Under the pieces are notes generated by a model. That model saw nothing but the letters and a program-made list of their open reading frames with translations. It searched no databases and was not told where the DNA came from. Below are positions 1 to 5,584 of a stretch of DNA of 6,877 bases, piece after piece. The stretch's first letter is position 1. Every line of letters begins with the position of its first letter. Both the position numbers and the translations under genes were made by a program. Origin of the DNA: Synechococcales cyanobacterium 340R_concoct_173_sub (GTDB lineage Bacteria > Cyanobacteriota > Cyanobacteriia > Leptolyngbyales > Leptolyngbyaceae). The stretch lies in the NCBI GenBank assembly GCA_025354065.1, contig JANXNM010000156.1:1-6877 (forward strand). Reading direction: 5' to 3'.

Positions 1-354
1 GGCAGAGCTTTCGATCGCCGCAAAAATCGCCGCTAGGTCAGTATTCAAGCTTTCATTAGTGTTAGCACTGGCAACAACATTGGCAAACAACTGGCTAGGG
101 TAAATAAAGTAGCCTTTAGTCTTAATCGCATCATCTTTGAAGTCGTTGGGAATATCACGATCGGGCAGCTTGGCGTAGTGGATGCTGTCATCACCCGCCT
201 CAACGTAGCTGGTAAAATTTTCACTAATAAAGCGATAAAACAGCGTGCCGAGCACATATTGCTTAAAATCCCACCCATCGACTGAACCGCGAACATCATT
301 AGCGATTTTCCAGATTTGGCTTTGTAGGGCGGCGCGTTGTTGGGTACTCGTCAT
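1..354 (-). CDS. hsdM: Type I restriction-modification DNA methyltransferase subunit HsdM (N-terminal part, cut by the window edge)
   Basis: HsdM is the N6-adenine methyltransferase subunit of type I restriction-modification complexes. It works with HsdS (specificity) and HsdR (translocase/nuclease) to methylate or cut host and foreign DNA. Translating the minus strand from ATG at 354-352 gives 118 open codons to base 1, in frame at the edge, so the gene continues to the left. The peptide begins MTSTQQRAALQSQIWKIAND and contains WDFKQYVLGTLFYRFISEN (about residues 28-46) and TKGYFIYPSQLFANV (about 82-96). These are hallmarks of the HsdM_N helical domain, and from memory it resembles EcoR124I-type (type IC) HsdM. 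The SAM-binding and NPPF/Y catalytic motifs lie beyond the edge. HsdS and HsdR would be expected to the left but cannot be seen. No clear Shine-Dalgarno precedes the ATG. The gene is divergent from the ABC ATPase gene. Whether it is intact is unknown. Confidence 0.93.
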   Translation of the reverse strand, partial: MTSTQQRAALQSQIWKIANDVRGSVDGWDFKQYVLGTLFYRFISENFTSYVEAGDDSIHYAKLPDRDIPNDFKDDAIKTKGYFIYPSQLFANVVASANTNESLNTDLAAIFAAIESSA

Positions 355-592
355 TAAAACTCTATCGCAATTGCTTATGCATAACAGCCGAATTGAGCAG
401 CGATCGCCACTAACTCATCACAAATTATGCCCACTCCAGTGATTTACTATACCCGAACGGCTTAGCGTCTGCGACAGCGATCGCTTAGCTAGACCCTGAC
501 CGTTTTTTAATATTCAGTCCATAGACTCAGAGATTTTTAAGTTTAGAATTGCTGATAGCCCCTAGTTTCATATCCCATCTTCAGAAAACAGC
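355..592. promoter_or_regulatory. Divergent intergenic region between hsdM and the ABC ATPase gene
   Basis: This 238-bp gap must hold the promoters of both flanking genes, which point away from each other. It carries two HIP1 octamers (400-407 and 477-484). The stretch at 459-489 repeats CTTAGC on both sides of a HIP1 site and looks like the short degenerate repeat debris common between cyanobacterial genes. A possible sigma-70-type promoter for the ATPase is TAGACT (522-527), a 16-bp spacer, then TAGAAT (544-549). That would leave a leader of roughly 35-40 nt. No open reading frame of note and no RNA gene was recognised. Confidence 0.4.
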
Positions 593-1561
593 ATGAGTGC
601 AATCCGGTTTGAGCAGGTTTCGCTACAGTTTCCCGGCGCACCTCGTCCGGCGGTCGATCGGTGCAGTTGTACGGTTGAGCCAGGGCAAATCTTAGTAATT
701 TTAGGACCATCGGGCTGTGGTAAAACGACCCTCCTGAAAATGGTAAATCGCCTGTATGAACCGACGATCGGCAAGATTTACTTAAATAACATCGACATTT
801 GCCAAATTGAAGTCACACACCTGCGCAAGCAAATCGGCTACGTGATTCAACAATCTGGCCTGTTTCCTCACATGACCGTCGCTCAAAATATCGCCGTTGT
901 GCCTAACCTGCTGGGCTGGTCGCGGAAAAAAACGCAGCAACAGGTAGAGGAGTTGCTCACCCTAATCGAACTACCAGTCGCCGAATACCGCGATCGTTAC
1001 CCCCTGCAACTCTCCGGGGGGCAGCAACAACGAGTAGGCTTGGCGCGAGCGTTGGCAGGCAATCCTCAAGTGATGCTCATGGATGAGCCGTTTGGGGCTT
1101 TGGATGCGATCACCCGCAGTAATCTCCAAACCGAAATTCTGCGGTTGCAACGACAACTCAGTAAAACAATTCTGTTTGTCTCCCATGACATCGAGGAAGC
1201 ACTGCGATTAGCCGATCAGATGATCATCATGCAAAATGGCTGCATCGTCCAAGCTGGAACCCCCGCGCACATCTTAAGTCATCCAGCGAATGAATTTGTG
1301 CGAGATCTGGTTAGCGCTGACGACATCCTGCGCCAGCTCAGTTTGCTACGGGTGGAAACCGTCATGACAACCCCACCCCCTCACCATCGGGCGATCGATC
1401 GGGCCACAATCAGCCGTCATGATAATCTCCGGCAGGCGCTCTCGCTGCTGTTGCAAACTGGAGAAACGCAACTGACGGTCTTGGCAGCAGGGACAATAGT
1501 AGGGGTACTATCACTAGAACAGATCCGCAATTCCGCCTTCCGGCCAAGAGCCATCCCATGA
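593..1561 (+). CDS. ABC transporter ATP-binding protein, OpuC/ProU-type (glycine betaine/osmoprotectant family)
   Basis: This is the cytoplasmic ATPase powering a quaternary-amine (betaine-type) importer, 322 aa, like OpuCA/ProV. Visible motifs are Walker A GPSGCGKTT (38-46), Q-loop VIQQSGLFPHMTV (84-96), ABC signature LSGGQQQR (140-147), Walker B VMLMDEP (160-166, catalytic Glu165), D-loop GALD (168-171) and the switch His198 in FVSHD. All catalytic residues are present. Within the ABC ATPases, the IGYVIQQSGLFPHMTV stretch and the C-terminal extension point to the betaine/osmoprotectant group. Residues about 253-315 look like one CBS-type unit (VETVMTTPP, ISRHDNLRQALSLLL, VGVLSLEQI). OpuCA-like proteins commonly carry two, which sense ionic strength or nucleotides. 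The start is the first ATG of the frame; no strong Shine-Dalgarno precedes it. Its TGA overlaps the next gene's ATG (ATGA, 1558-1561), indicating translational coupling. The substrate is not decided by sequence. Confidence 0.93.
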   Translation: MSAIRFEQVSLQFPGAPRPAVDRCSCTVEPGQILVILGPSGCGKTTLLKMVNRLYEPTIGKIYLNNIDICQIEVTHLRKQIGYVIQQSGLFPHMTVAQNIAVVPNLLGWSRKKTQQQVEELLTLIELPVAEYRDRYPLQLSGGQQQRVGLARALAGNPQVMLMDEPFGALDAITRSNLQTEILRLQRQLSKTILFVSHDIEEALRLADQMIIMQNGCIVQAGTPAHILSHPANEFVRDLVSADDILRQLSLLRVETVMTTPPPHHRAIDRATISRHDNLRQALSLLLQTGETQLTVLAAGTIVGVLSLEQIRNSAFRPRAIP

Positions 1562-2223
1562 CCTACATTCTGAGCCATCCTGATATCGTCGGGCCATTGC
1601 TGCTTCAACATTTACAAATGACAGGTTTGGCGCTGCTAATTGCCATTGCGATCGCTTGCCCCCTAGCCCTACTGATTACTCACTACCGCTGGTTACAGAT
1701 CCCGGTGTTAGCAGTATTGGGCGTCCTGTACACCGTGCCCAGTCTGGCGCTCATTATTTTGCTGGTGCCCCTCCTAGGGTTGAATGCTAATGCTGTAATT
1801 GCGGCCATGGTGCTCTATGCCCAAGTGATTTTAGTCCGCAATATTACCGTCGGGTTGGGGCAAATAGATCCTGCCATTGTGGAAGCGGCCCGAGGGATGG
1901 GGATGAATGGCTGGCAGCGGTGGTGGCGGGTGCAGGTGCCCTTAGTGATGCCCATTTTTCTCGCTGGCTTGCGTCTAGCGGCCATCGTCGAGATTGCGAT
2001 CGCTACGATCGGGGCAAAATTTGGGGCTGGGGGGCTGGGAGTGCTGCTGTTTGACGGGATTGCTCAGGCGGGTCGCTACGACAAAATTTGGGCCGGAACG
2101 ATCGCGGTGTCTCTCCTGGCGTTTGCCCTCAATGGTGGATTGCTCATCCTAGAATGGCTTTCCCGTCCGGGTAATCGAATTGGTTTGAACGGCAAACGGC
2201 TATTTTTAACGTCGGGGCGTTAA
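1558..2223 (+). CDS. ABC transporter permease, OpuC/ProU-type (first of two)
   Basis: This is an inner-membrane permease (BPD_transp_1, MetI-like fold) of a betaine/osmoprotectant importer, 221 aa, similar in size to OpuCB/OpuCD. Hydrophobic segments lie at about residues 20-42, 48-74, 77-97, 132-152 and 177-200. The cytoplasmic EAA coupling loop, which docks on the ATPase, is visible as VEAARGMGMNGWQRWWRV (108-125) followed by QVPLVMP. GAKFGAGGLG (152-161) matches the conserved glycine-rich stretch of the family. No substrate-binding domain is fused to it, unlike EgtU or OpuAC-type fusions. It starts at the ATG within the ATGA overlap with the ATPase gene, so the two are surely one operon. 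Its 3' end overlaps the opposite-strand permease by 18 bp. In relatives both permeases usually form a heterodimer encoded on one strand. Confidence 0.92.
   Translation: MTYILSHPDIVGPLLLQHLQMTGLALLIAIAIACPLALLITHYRWLQIPVLAVLGVLYTVPSLALIILLVPLLGLNANAVIAAMVLYAQVILVRNITVGLGQIDPAIVEAARGMGMNGWQRWWRVQVPLVMPIFLAGLRLAAIVEIAIATIGAKFGAGGLGVLLFDGIAQAGRYDKIWAGTIAVSLLAFALNGGLLILEWLSRPGNRIGLNGKRLFLTSGR
2206..2223. repeat. Inverted repeat at the convergent overlap of the two permease genes
   Basis: TTAACG (2206-2211) and CGTTAA (2218-2223) form a perfect 6-bp inverted repeat around a 6-nt TCGGGG loop. The arms end exactly on the two stop codons: TAA of the plus-strand permease at 2221-2223 and TAA of the minus-strand permease at 2208-2206. 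No T-tract follows on either strand, so it is not a classical intrinsic terminator. It may simply reflect both genes ending in similar codons. Confidence 0.6.
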
Positions 2224-2901
2224 CGATCGTTGGGCTAGACTGAGGCTAATTTCAGCCAGGAGTGCCAGTACCGCAATAGGAATGGCCCCTACTAATAAAA
2301 TGGTCTGGTCGTACAGAGAAAACCCCAGCACAATAAAGGAACCTAATCCTCCCACCCCAATAAAAGCAGCTAGGGACGCACTGGCGACAACCTCCACCGT
2401 CGCGGTTTTGATGCCCGCCACAATCTGAGGCAGAGCCAGGGGAATCTCTATCTGCCACAACACCTGCCGCTGGGACATCCCCATCGCAAAAGCAGCCTCG
2501 ATCGTCGCGGGGGAAATAGTACGAAAGGCCACATCGGTGCTGATTAAAATCGGTGGCATTGCCAGAAAGGTTAGGGCGACCACGGCTGACTGAAAACTCA
2601 GTCCCATATAGGGAATCATCACAAATAAGACGGCCAGACTAGGAATCACTCGCAAGGCATTAAAGCTGTTGATGACCAGAAGTGAAGCGAGCCGCGATCG
2701 GGCACTGAGCAACCCCAGGGGAAGACCTAACCCCAACCCAATGCCCAGTGGTCCTCCGACTAGCAGCAGATGCTCCCGGAGTGCCAGGAAAAACTGGTCT
2801 GGATGACTGGTTGTGTAGGTGTAAACCTGATTGAAAATACTCATAACTAAATCTACCCGATCGAAGCTTTGGACGATCTTGTAATAAAACCGATCGCTCA
2901 C
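2206..2901 (-). CDS. ABC transporter permease, OpuC/ProU-type (second, convergent)
   Basis: This is the second inner-membrane permease of the betaine-type importer and probable partner of the permease at 1558-2223. From the GTG at 2901-2899 it is 231 aa. An ATG at 2844-2842 (MSIFNQVYTY) would give 212 aa and is a good alternative, since OpuC-type permeases start shortly before a similar F(F)LALREHL helix. GAG abuts the GTG; no good Shine-Dalgarno precedes the ATG. With GTG numbering, hydrophobic segments lie near 42-66, 72-98, 102-122, 157-182 and 200-224. The EAA loop is IEAAFAMGMSQRQVLWQIEIPLALP (core at 134-148). GVGGLGSFI (182-190) is the family's glycine-rich motif, followed by the L-Y-Q/D pattern seen in OpuCB. 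No binding domain is fused. It is convergent to its partner genes, an odd order for this family, and divergent from the sulfoxide synthase gene only 8 bp away. Confidence 0.9.
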   Translation of the reverse strand: MSDRFYYKIVQSFDRVDLVMSIFNQVYTYTTSHPDQFFLALREHLLLVGGPLGIGLGLGLPLGLLSARSRLASLLVINSFNALRVIPSLAVLFVMIPYMGLSFQSAVVALTFLAMPPILISTDVAFRTISPATIEAAFAMGMSQRQVLWQIEIPLALPQIVAGIKTATVEVVASASLAAFIGVGGLGSFIVLGFSLYDQTILLVGAIPIAVLALLAEISLSLAQRSLTPRR

Positions 2902-2945
2902 CTCGATTTATGATGGATGCGTTGTTGTTGCTGAATGATCGCAAT
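2902..2945. promoter_or_regulatory. Very short divergent control region between permease and sulfoxide synthase genes
   Basis: If the outermost starts are used (GTG at 2901 minus, ATG at 2910 plus), only 8 bp separates the two divergent genes, so their promoters must lie inside each other's 5' ends. TATGAT at 2909-2914 is a fair -10 element for the plus strand. If real, transcription would begin near 2921, and the synthase would have to start at the ATG at 2946 rather than 2910. This is a weak motif call. Confidence 0.25.
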
Positions 2946-4301
2946 ATGAACTCATCTCGTCATCTACTACTATTGAACAAGTGCGATCGTCCAGATATCT
3001 TGGCTTACTTCGATCGGGCTTGGCAACTCGAAGATCATCTGTGGCAGAGTTTGGTGGGGGATGCACCCTTCTATCTCAATCCCGATCCATTACGAAATTT
3101 ACTGATTTTCTATTTAGGTCATTCCGCCGTCTTTTACATCAACAAATTAATCCAGGTCGGGTTGTTGTCAAAGCGGATCAATCCCGCTTATGAAGCGATG
3201 TTTGAAATTGGGGTTGATCCAGAAAGACCGGATGAAATTGCGGATAAGTTTGCTCAGTTACGCGCTGTTGATGTGGCCTCGGTTTGGCAATATCGCCAGG
3301 AAATGTACGCCACAATTGTCGATCTAATCCAGCACAGTGACTTAAGCTTACCCATCACTCCCAAGCATCCTCTCTGGGCCTTAATGATGGCGATCGAACA
3401 TCAGTATGTGCATATCGAAACCTCATCAATGCTGATCCGTCAACTTCCGGTTGAAATGCTTAATCGTCCTGCCCATTGGCAATATGCTCCAGCCGATGGG
3501 TATACCCGTGAGAATCATATGATCAGCGTCCCTGCGGGTATTGTGCACCTGGGCAAACCGAAGGATTCGACGACCTATGGGTGGGATATTGACTATGGCG
3601 ATCGTACTGTCTCAGTGAATGCTTTCTTAGCCAGTCAATATCTAATTACCAATGCCGATTTTTTAGAATTTGTCAAAACGGGCGGCTATGACAATCCAAC
3701 CTATTGGCAGACGGCAGCATGGCAATGGAGAACTCAAAACAACATCAAATATCCTAGATTTTGGCTCCCCGATCACTCGTCCCAAACAATCTTTAAGTAT
3801 CGGGCGTTATTTGATGAAATTGATATGCCCTTTGACTATCCGGTTGAGGTGAACTATTACGAAGCGATCGCCTATTGTCAATGGTATGCCGATCGCACTG
3901 GTCAACCCACTAGACTGATGACTGAAGCAGAATGGCATCATGTAGCCCATGGCTTACATCCGCAGGCGCAAACTGTCAGTGACTGTAACCTCAATTTGCA
4001 ATTTGGCTCTCCTAATCCTGTCGGCGATCTAGAAACTGCTAAAAATCAAGTCGGAATTTATGATCTGCGCGGCAATGTTTGGGAATGGCTCAGTAGTCAT
4101 CTGACACCACTATCGGATTATAAACCTCACTACTTATACGAGAACTATTCCGCCCCCTATTTTGATACCAAACATTACATGATGGCGGGTGGCTCATGGA
4201 TTACCTGTGGAACGGGGGCATTACTGTATTACCGCAATTGGTTTCGTCCTAATTTTTATCAACATGTTGGATTCCGAATTATTCAAGATCTTGATAAATG
4301 A
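2910..4301 (+). CDS. ovoA: OvoA/EgtB-type iron-dependent sulfoxide synthase, stand-alone (no methyltransferase domain)
   Basis: The protein belongs to the non-heme iron enzymes that join cysteine to the imidazole ring of histidine (OvoA, 5-histidylcysteine sulfoxide, ovothiol path) or of trimethylhistidine (EgtB, ergothioneine path). It has 463 aa. The N-terminal DinB-like part has FYLNPDPLRNLLIFYLGHSA (54-73) with His71, and the HX3HXE motif HQYVHIE (164-170). His71, His164 and His168 are the expected iron ligands. The C-terminal FGE-sulfatase-like part shows RLMTEAEW (335-342), GIYDLRGNVWEW (382-393), GGSW (427-430) and GFRII (454-458). The sequence reads as the OvoA N-terminal type, but the protein ends with that fold, without OvoA's C-terminal methyltransferase. 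Cyanobacterial OvoA-derived enzymes have been reported to act in ergothioneine synthesis, so an EgtB-like role is possible. An ATG at 2946 (residue 13) is a credible alternative start. No OvoB or EgtD is visible nearby. Confidence 0.88.
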   Translation: MMDALLLLNDRNMNSSRHLLLLNKCDRPDILAYFDRAWQLEDHLWQSLVGDAPFYLNPDPLRNLLIFYLGHSAVFYINKLIQVGLLSKRINPAYEAMFEIGVDPERPDEIADKFAQLRAVDVASVWQYRQEMYATIVDLIQHSDLSLPITPKHPLWALMMAIEHQYVHIETSSMLIRQLPVEMLNRPAHWQYAPADGYTRENHMISVPAGIVHLGKPKDSTTYGWDIDYGDRTVSVNAFLASQYLITNADFLEFVKTGGYDNPTYWQTAAWQWRTQNNIKYPRFWLPDHSSQTIFKYRALFDEIDMPFDYPVEVNYYEAIAYCQWYADRTGQPTRLMTEAEWHHVAHGLHPQAQTVSDCNLNLQFGSPNPVGDLETAKNQVGIYDLRGNVWEWLSSHLTPLSDYKPHYLYENYSAPYFDTKHYMMAGGSWITCGTGALLYYRNWFRPNFYQHVGFRIIQDLDK

Positions 4302-4329
4302 CCTTAATACATTAAAGGTAGCTTTTTTT
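4301..4329 (+). terminator. Probable intrinsic terminator after the sulfoxide synthase gene
   Basis: ACCTTAAT (4301-4308) can pair with ATTAAAGGT (4311-4319) with one bulged A, making a short, AT-rich stem. Two bases later a run of seven T (4323-4329) follows. The hairpin begins at the last base of the stop codon of the gene at 2910-4301. Hairpin plus T-run is the standard pattern, but the stem has few G-C pairs and a tight loop, so strength is uncertain. Confidence 0.5.
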
Positions 4330-4472
4330 GGTGCGATCAGGGTAATATTTTCGCTGAATGGTATCGCTGACGACTTTTAAAGGTGTTTTAGGTCGATCGG
4401 TTAAAATTACCATTTTTCGGAGGAAACAGCTTGTGTACTCCTATGAAATCAGGATAAATTATCAATCATGAG

Positions 4473-4505
4473 GGAAGATACACAGAATCAGTCGGGGTAT
4501 CTTCC
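4473..4505. repeat. Hairpin-forming inverted repeat (9 bp stem, 15-nt loop)
   Basis: GGAAGATAC (4473-4481) is the exact reverse complement of GTATCTTCC (4497-4505), with a possible G-T pair extending it (4472/4506). The loop of 15 nt includes the first GTCGGGG of the tandem repeat. No T-tract follows, so it is not an obvious terminator. Confidence 0.6.
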
Positions 4506-4570
4506 TAAATAGAAGTGCTATGTAGAAAGTGTCGGGGTATCCATCCAAATCAAGATGATATTCAGAATGT
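4491..4570. repeat. Two degenerate 40-bp tandem direct repeats
   Basis: Units at 4491-4530 and 4531-4570 both start with GTCGGGGTATC and align without gaps at 28 of 40 positions, with the best match at the 5' end and again near AGAA(A/T)GT at the 3' end. The preceding bases (about 4473-4490, GAAGATACACAGAAT) resemble the 3' half of a unit (AAGATGATATTCAGAAT), suggesting a third, partial copy. Two diverged copies with no spacers rule out a CRISPR. The function is unknown. Confidence 0.55.
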
Positions 4571-4580
4571 TTCTGTATAT
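4558..4580. repeat. Hairpin-forming inverted repeat (10 bp stem, 3-nt loop)
   Basis: ATATTCAGAA (4558-4567) pairs with TTCTGTATAT (4571-4580) with one T-T mismatch around a TGT loop. It lies about 30 bp before the GTG start at 4610, so it would fall in the promoter or leader of that gene. It could be an operator or an RNA hairpin. Confidence 0.5.
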
Positions 4581-4609
4581 TAAATAGTTATGCAGCTTCT
4601 AATTACCCG

Positions 4610-5107
4610 GTGAAAGAATGTCTCCAGTGGACAAAAAATGTAAAAGATTCCGATGGATGGGCTTACTGTGAGTTTAAAAAAGGTGAATTGTTCAAATTGG
4701 CTTGGAGAAATGATGAAGCCAATGCGAATAGACTGGAAAGAGATGACTTGATTCTGCTTCGTCAGCTTGGCTATGTCACACACGTTGTCAAAGTCCTCGA
4801 TCGTCAGGCTGAACGTGAAGACTGGGAAGGTGATTACAATCTTTACCGCATTGTTGAAGTAGTATGGGCGATCGGCGGTACTAACCCACCTCCATTAGCC
4901 AAAGCTGACATCATATTTGGTTATCCAGTAATTCTAATGGGTGGCAATGTGATGAAGCTAGAAGATCTGCCTACATTCAAAGACGCTTGGGATTCCAAGG
5001 GATGGAATTGCGATGTTCCGAGAGCATGTCCAATCCAAACTCGCAGATATTTAAATTTCGATCGCCGTAGTCTAGCTTTTACCTCATCCATTCATCTGAA
5101 ATTATGA
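4610..5107 (+). CDS. Protein of unknown function, 165 aa
   Basis: I do not recognise this family. The GTG at 4610 is the first plausible start; the frame is open upstream to a TGA at 4556 but has no ATG, so the N-terminus may be longer in relatives or truncated here. The product is soluble, without a signal peptide or membrane segment. It is Trp-rich and acidic in the middle. Residues about 14-90 (DGWAYCEFKKGELFKLAWRN, then DDLILLRQLGYVTHVVKVLD and LYRIVEVVWAI) have the alternating beta-strand pattern of small PUA/EVE-like modules (a 'need/allow a quality, then report it along' barrel), but this is impressionistic. The tail holds GYPVILMGGNVMKLEDLP and several Cys and Trp. Its TGA overlaps the ATG of the next reading frame (ATGA, 5104-5107), implying it was co-translated with that membrane protein. 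Degenerate repeats lie just upstream. Confidence 0.65.
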   Translation: MKECLQWTKNVKDSDGWAYCEFKKGELFKLAWRNDEANANRLERDDLILLRQLGYVTHVVKVLDRQAEREDWEGDYNLYRIVEVVWAIGGTNPPPLAKADIIFGYPVILMGGNVMKLEDLPTFKDAWDSKGWNCDVPRACPIQTRRYLNFDRRSLAFTSSIHLKL

Positions 5108-5547
5108 CCCGAAATTCTCAATCCAATTCCAGCACTAATATTGATGCTGCAAATCCGGCACTTCTCATTACTGGATGCGTCATCATCGGTTTGATGATTT
5201 GATCTTTGGACCCGCTATGCCGATTTTTATGGCACTTCTAGCTCTCGCTCCAGCAAATGCTTGCCAGTGAAAAAGGCGGAAAGCCGCTCAATTGGTTTTG
5301 CTATGGATTCATGCTTTGGATTGTTGCCATCATTTATGCGGCGACCATCCCAGCAAATCCAGAAAATGCTCCAGCAATGAAACGTCAATTTTGACAAGGC
5401 GTGAGAATTGGCGCGATCGTCGTTGCGGTTCTCAGTATCGTCATCTTTCCCACTGTCGAAGAAGGGAGTTTAGCGAGTGCCGGGTTAGGCTTCAATGCGA
5501 TCGCCGGGATTGTCATGGGCGGTGTCGCTTGGACACAGAAGGTCTAA
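5104..5547 (+). pseudogene. Decayed small membrane-protein gene (two frameshifts, one nonsense codon)
   Basis: From ATG 5104 the frame reads MTRNSQSNSSTNIDAANPAL and a hydrophobic stretch, then stops at TGA 5200-5202. A hydrophobic continuation (IFGPAMPIFMALLALAP) appears in another frame from 5202 to about 5252. The first frame then resumes with QQMLASEKGGKPLNWFCYGF, meets an in-frame TGA at 5392-5394 and continues as QGVRIGAIVVAVLSIVIFP to TAA at 5545-5547. Joined, it would be a roughly 145-aa protein with about four membrane segments. Two compensating shifts plus a stop (perhaps CGA to TGA, an Arg codon) indicate a pseudogene, or less likely sequencing errors. The ATGA overlap with the gene upstream shows they formed an operon. 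Alternatively, small frames at 5257-5394 or from GTG 5401 might still be translated. I do not recognise the family. Confidence 0.6.
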
Positions 5548-5584
5548 AGGCTTGCTATAGTAGGGTTACTTCACCACTAATCCT

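Larger units (their letters stand above)
4330..4609. other. AT-rich intergenic region with repeats and hairpins
   Basis: About 280 bp without a credible gene between the sulfoxide synthase terminator and the unknown gene at 4610. It holds a GGAGG at 4419-4423 with only a 12-codon frame behind it, a hairpin at 4473-4505, degenerate tandem 40-bp units at 4491-4570, and a second hairpin at 4558-4580. No tRNA or known riboswitch fold was recognised. A promoter for the gene at 4610 must lie here but no clear -35/-10 pair stands out. Confidence 0.5.

Noticed and set aside
45..299. 84-aa minus-strand frame
   Set aside because: Out-of-frame shadow of hsdM, whose protein sequence in the correct frame is unmistakable.
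400..484. GCGATCGC palindromes as operators
   Set aside because: These are HIP1 octamers spread through genes and gaps alike, a genome-wide cyanobacterial feature and not local regulatory sites.
2660..2944. 94-aa minus-strand frame
   Set aside because: Shadow of the second permease in another frame; also crosses the start of the sulfoxide synthase gene.
4189..4380. 63-aa plus-strand frame crossing the end of the sulfoxide synthase gene
   Set aside because: Overlaps the conserved C-terminal end of the synthase out of frame and runs through the likely terminator.
4491..4570. CRISPR-like repeats
   Set aside because: Just two diverged units directly abutting, no unique spacers of constant length and no cas genes.
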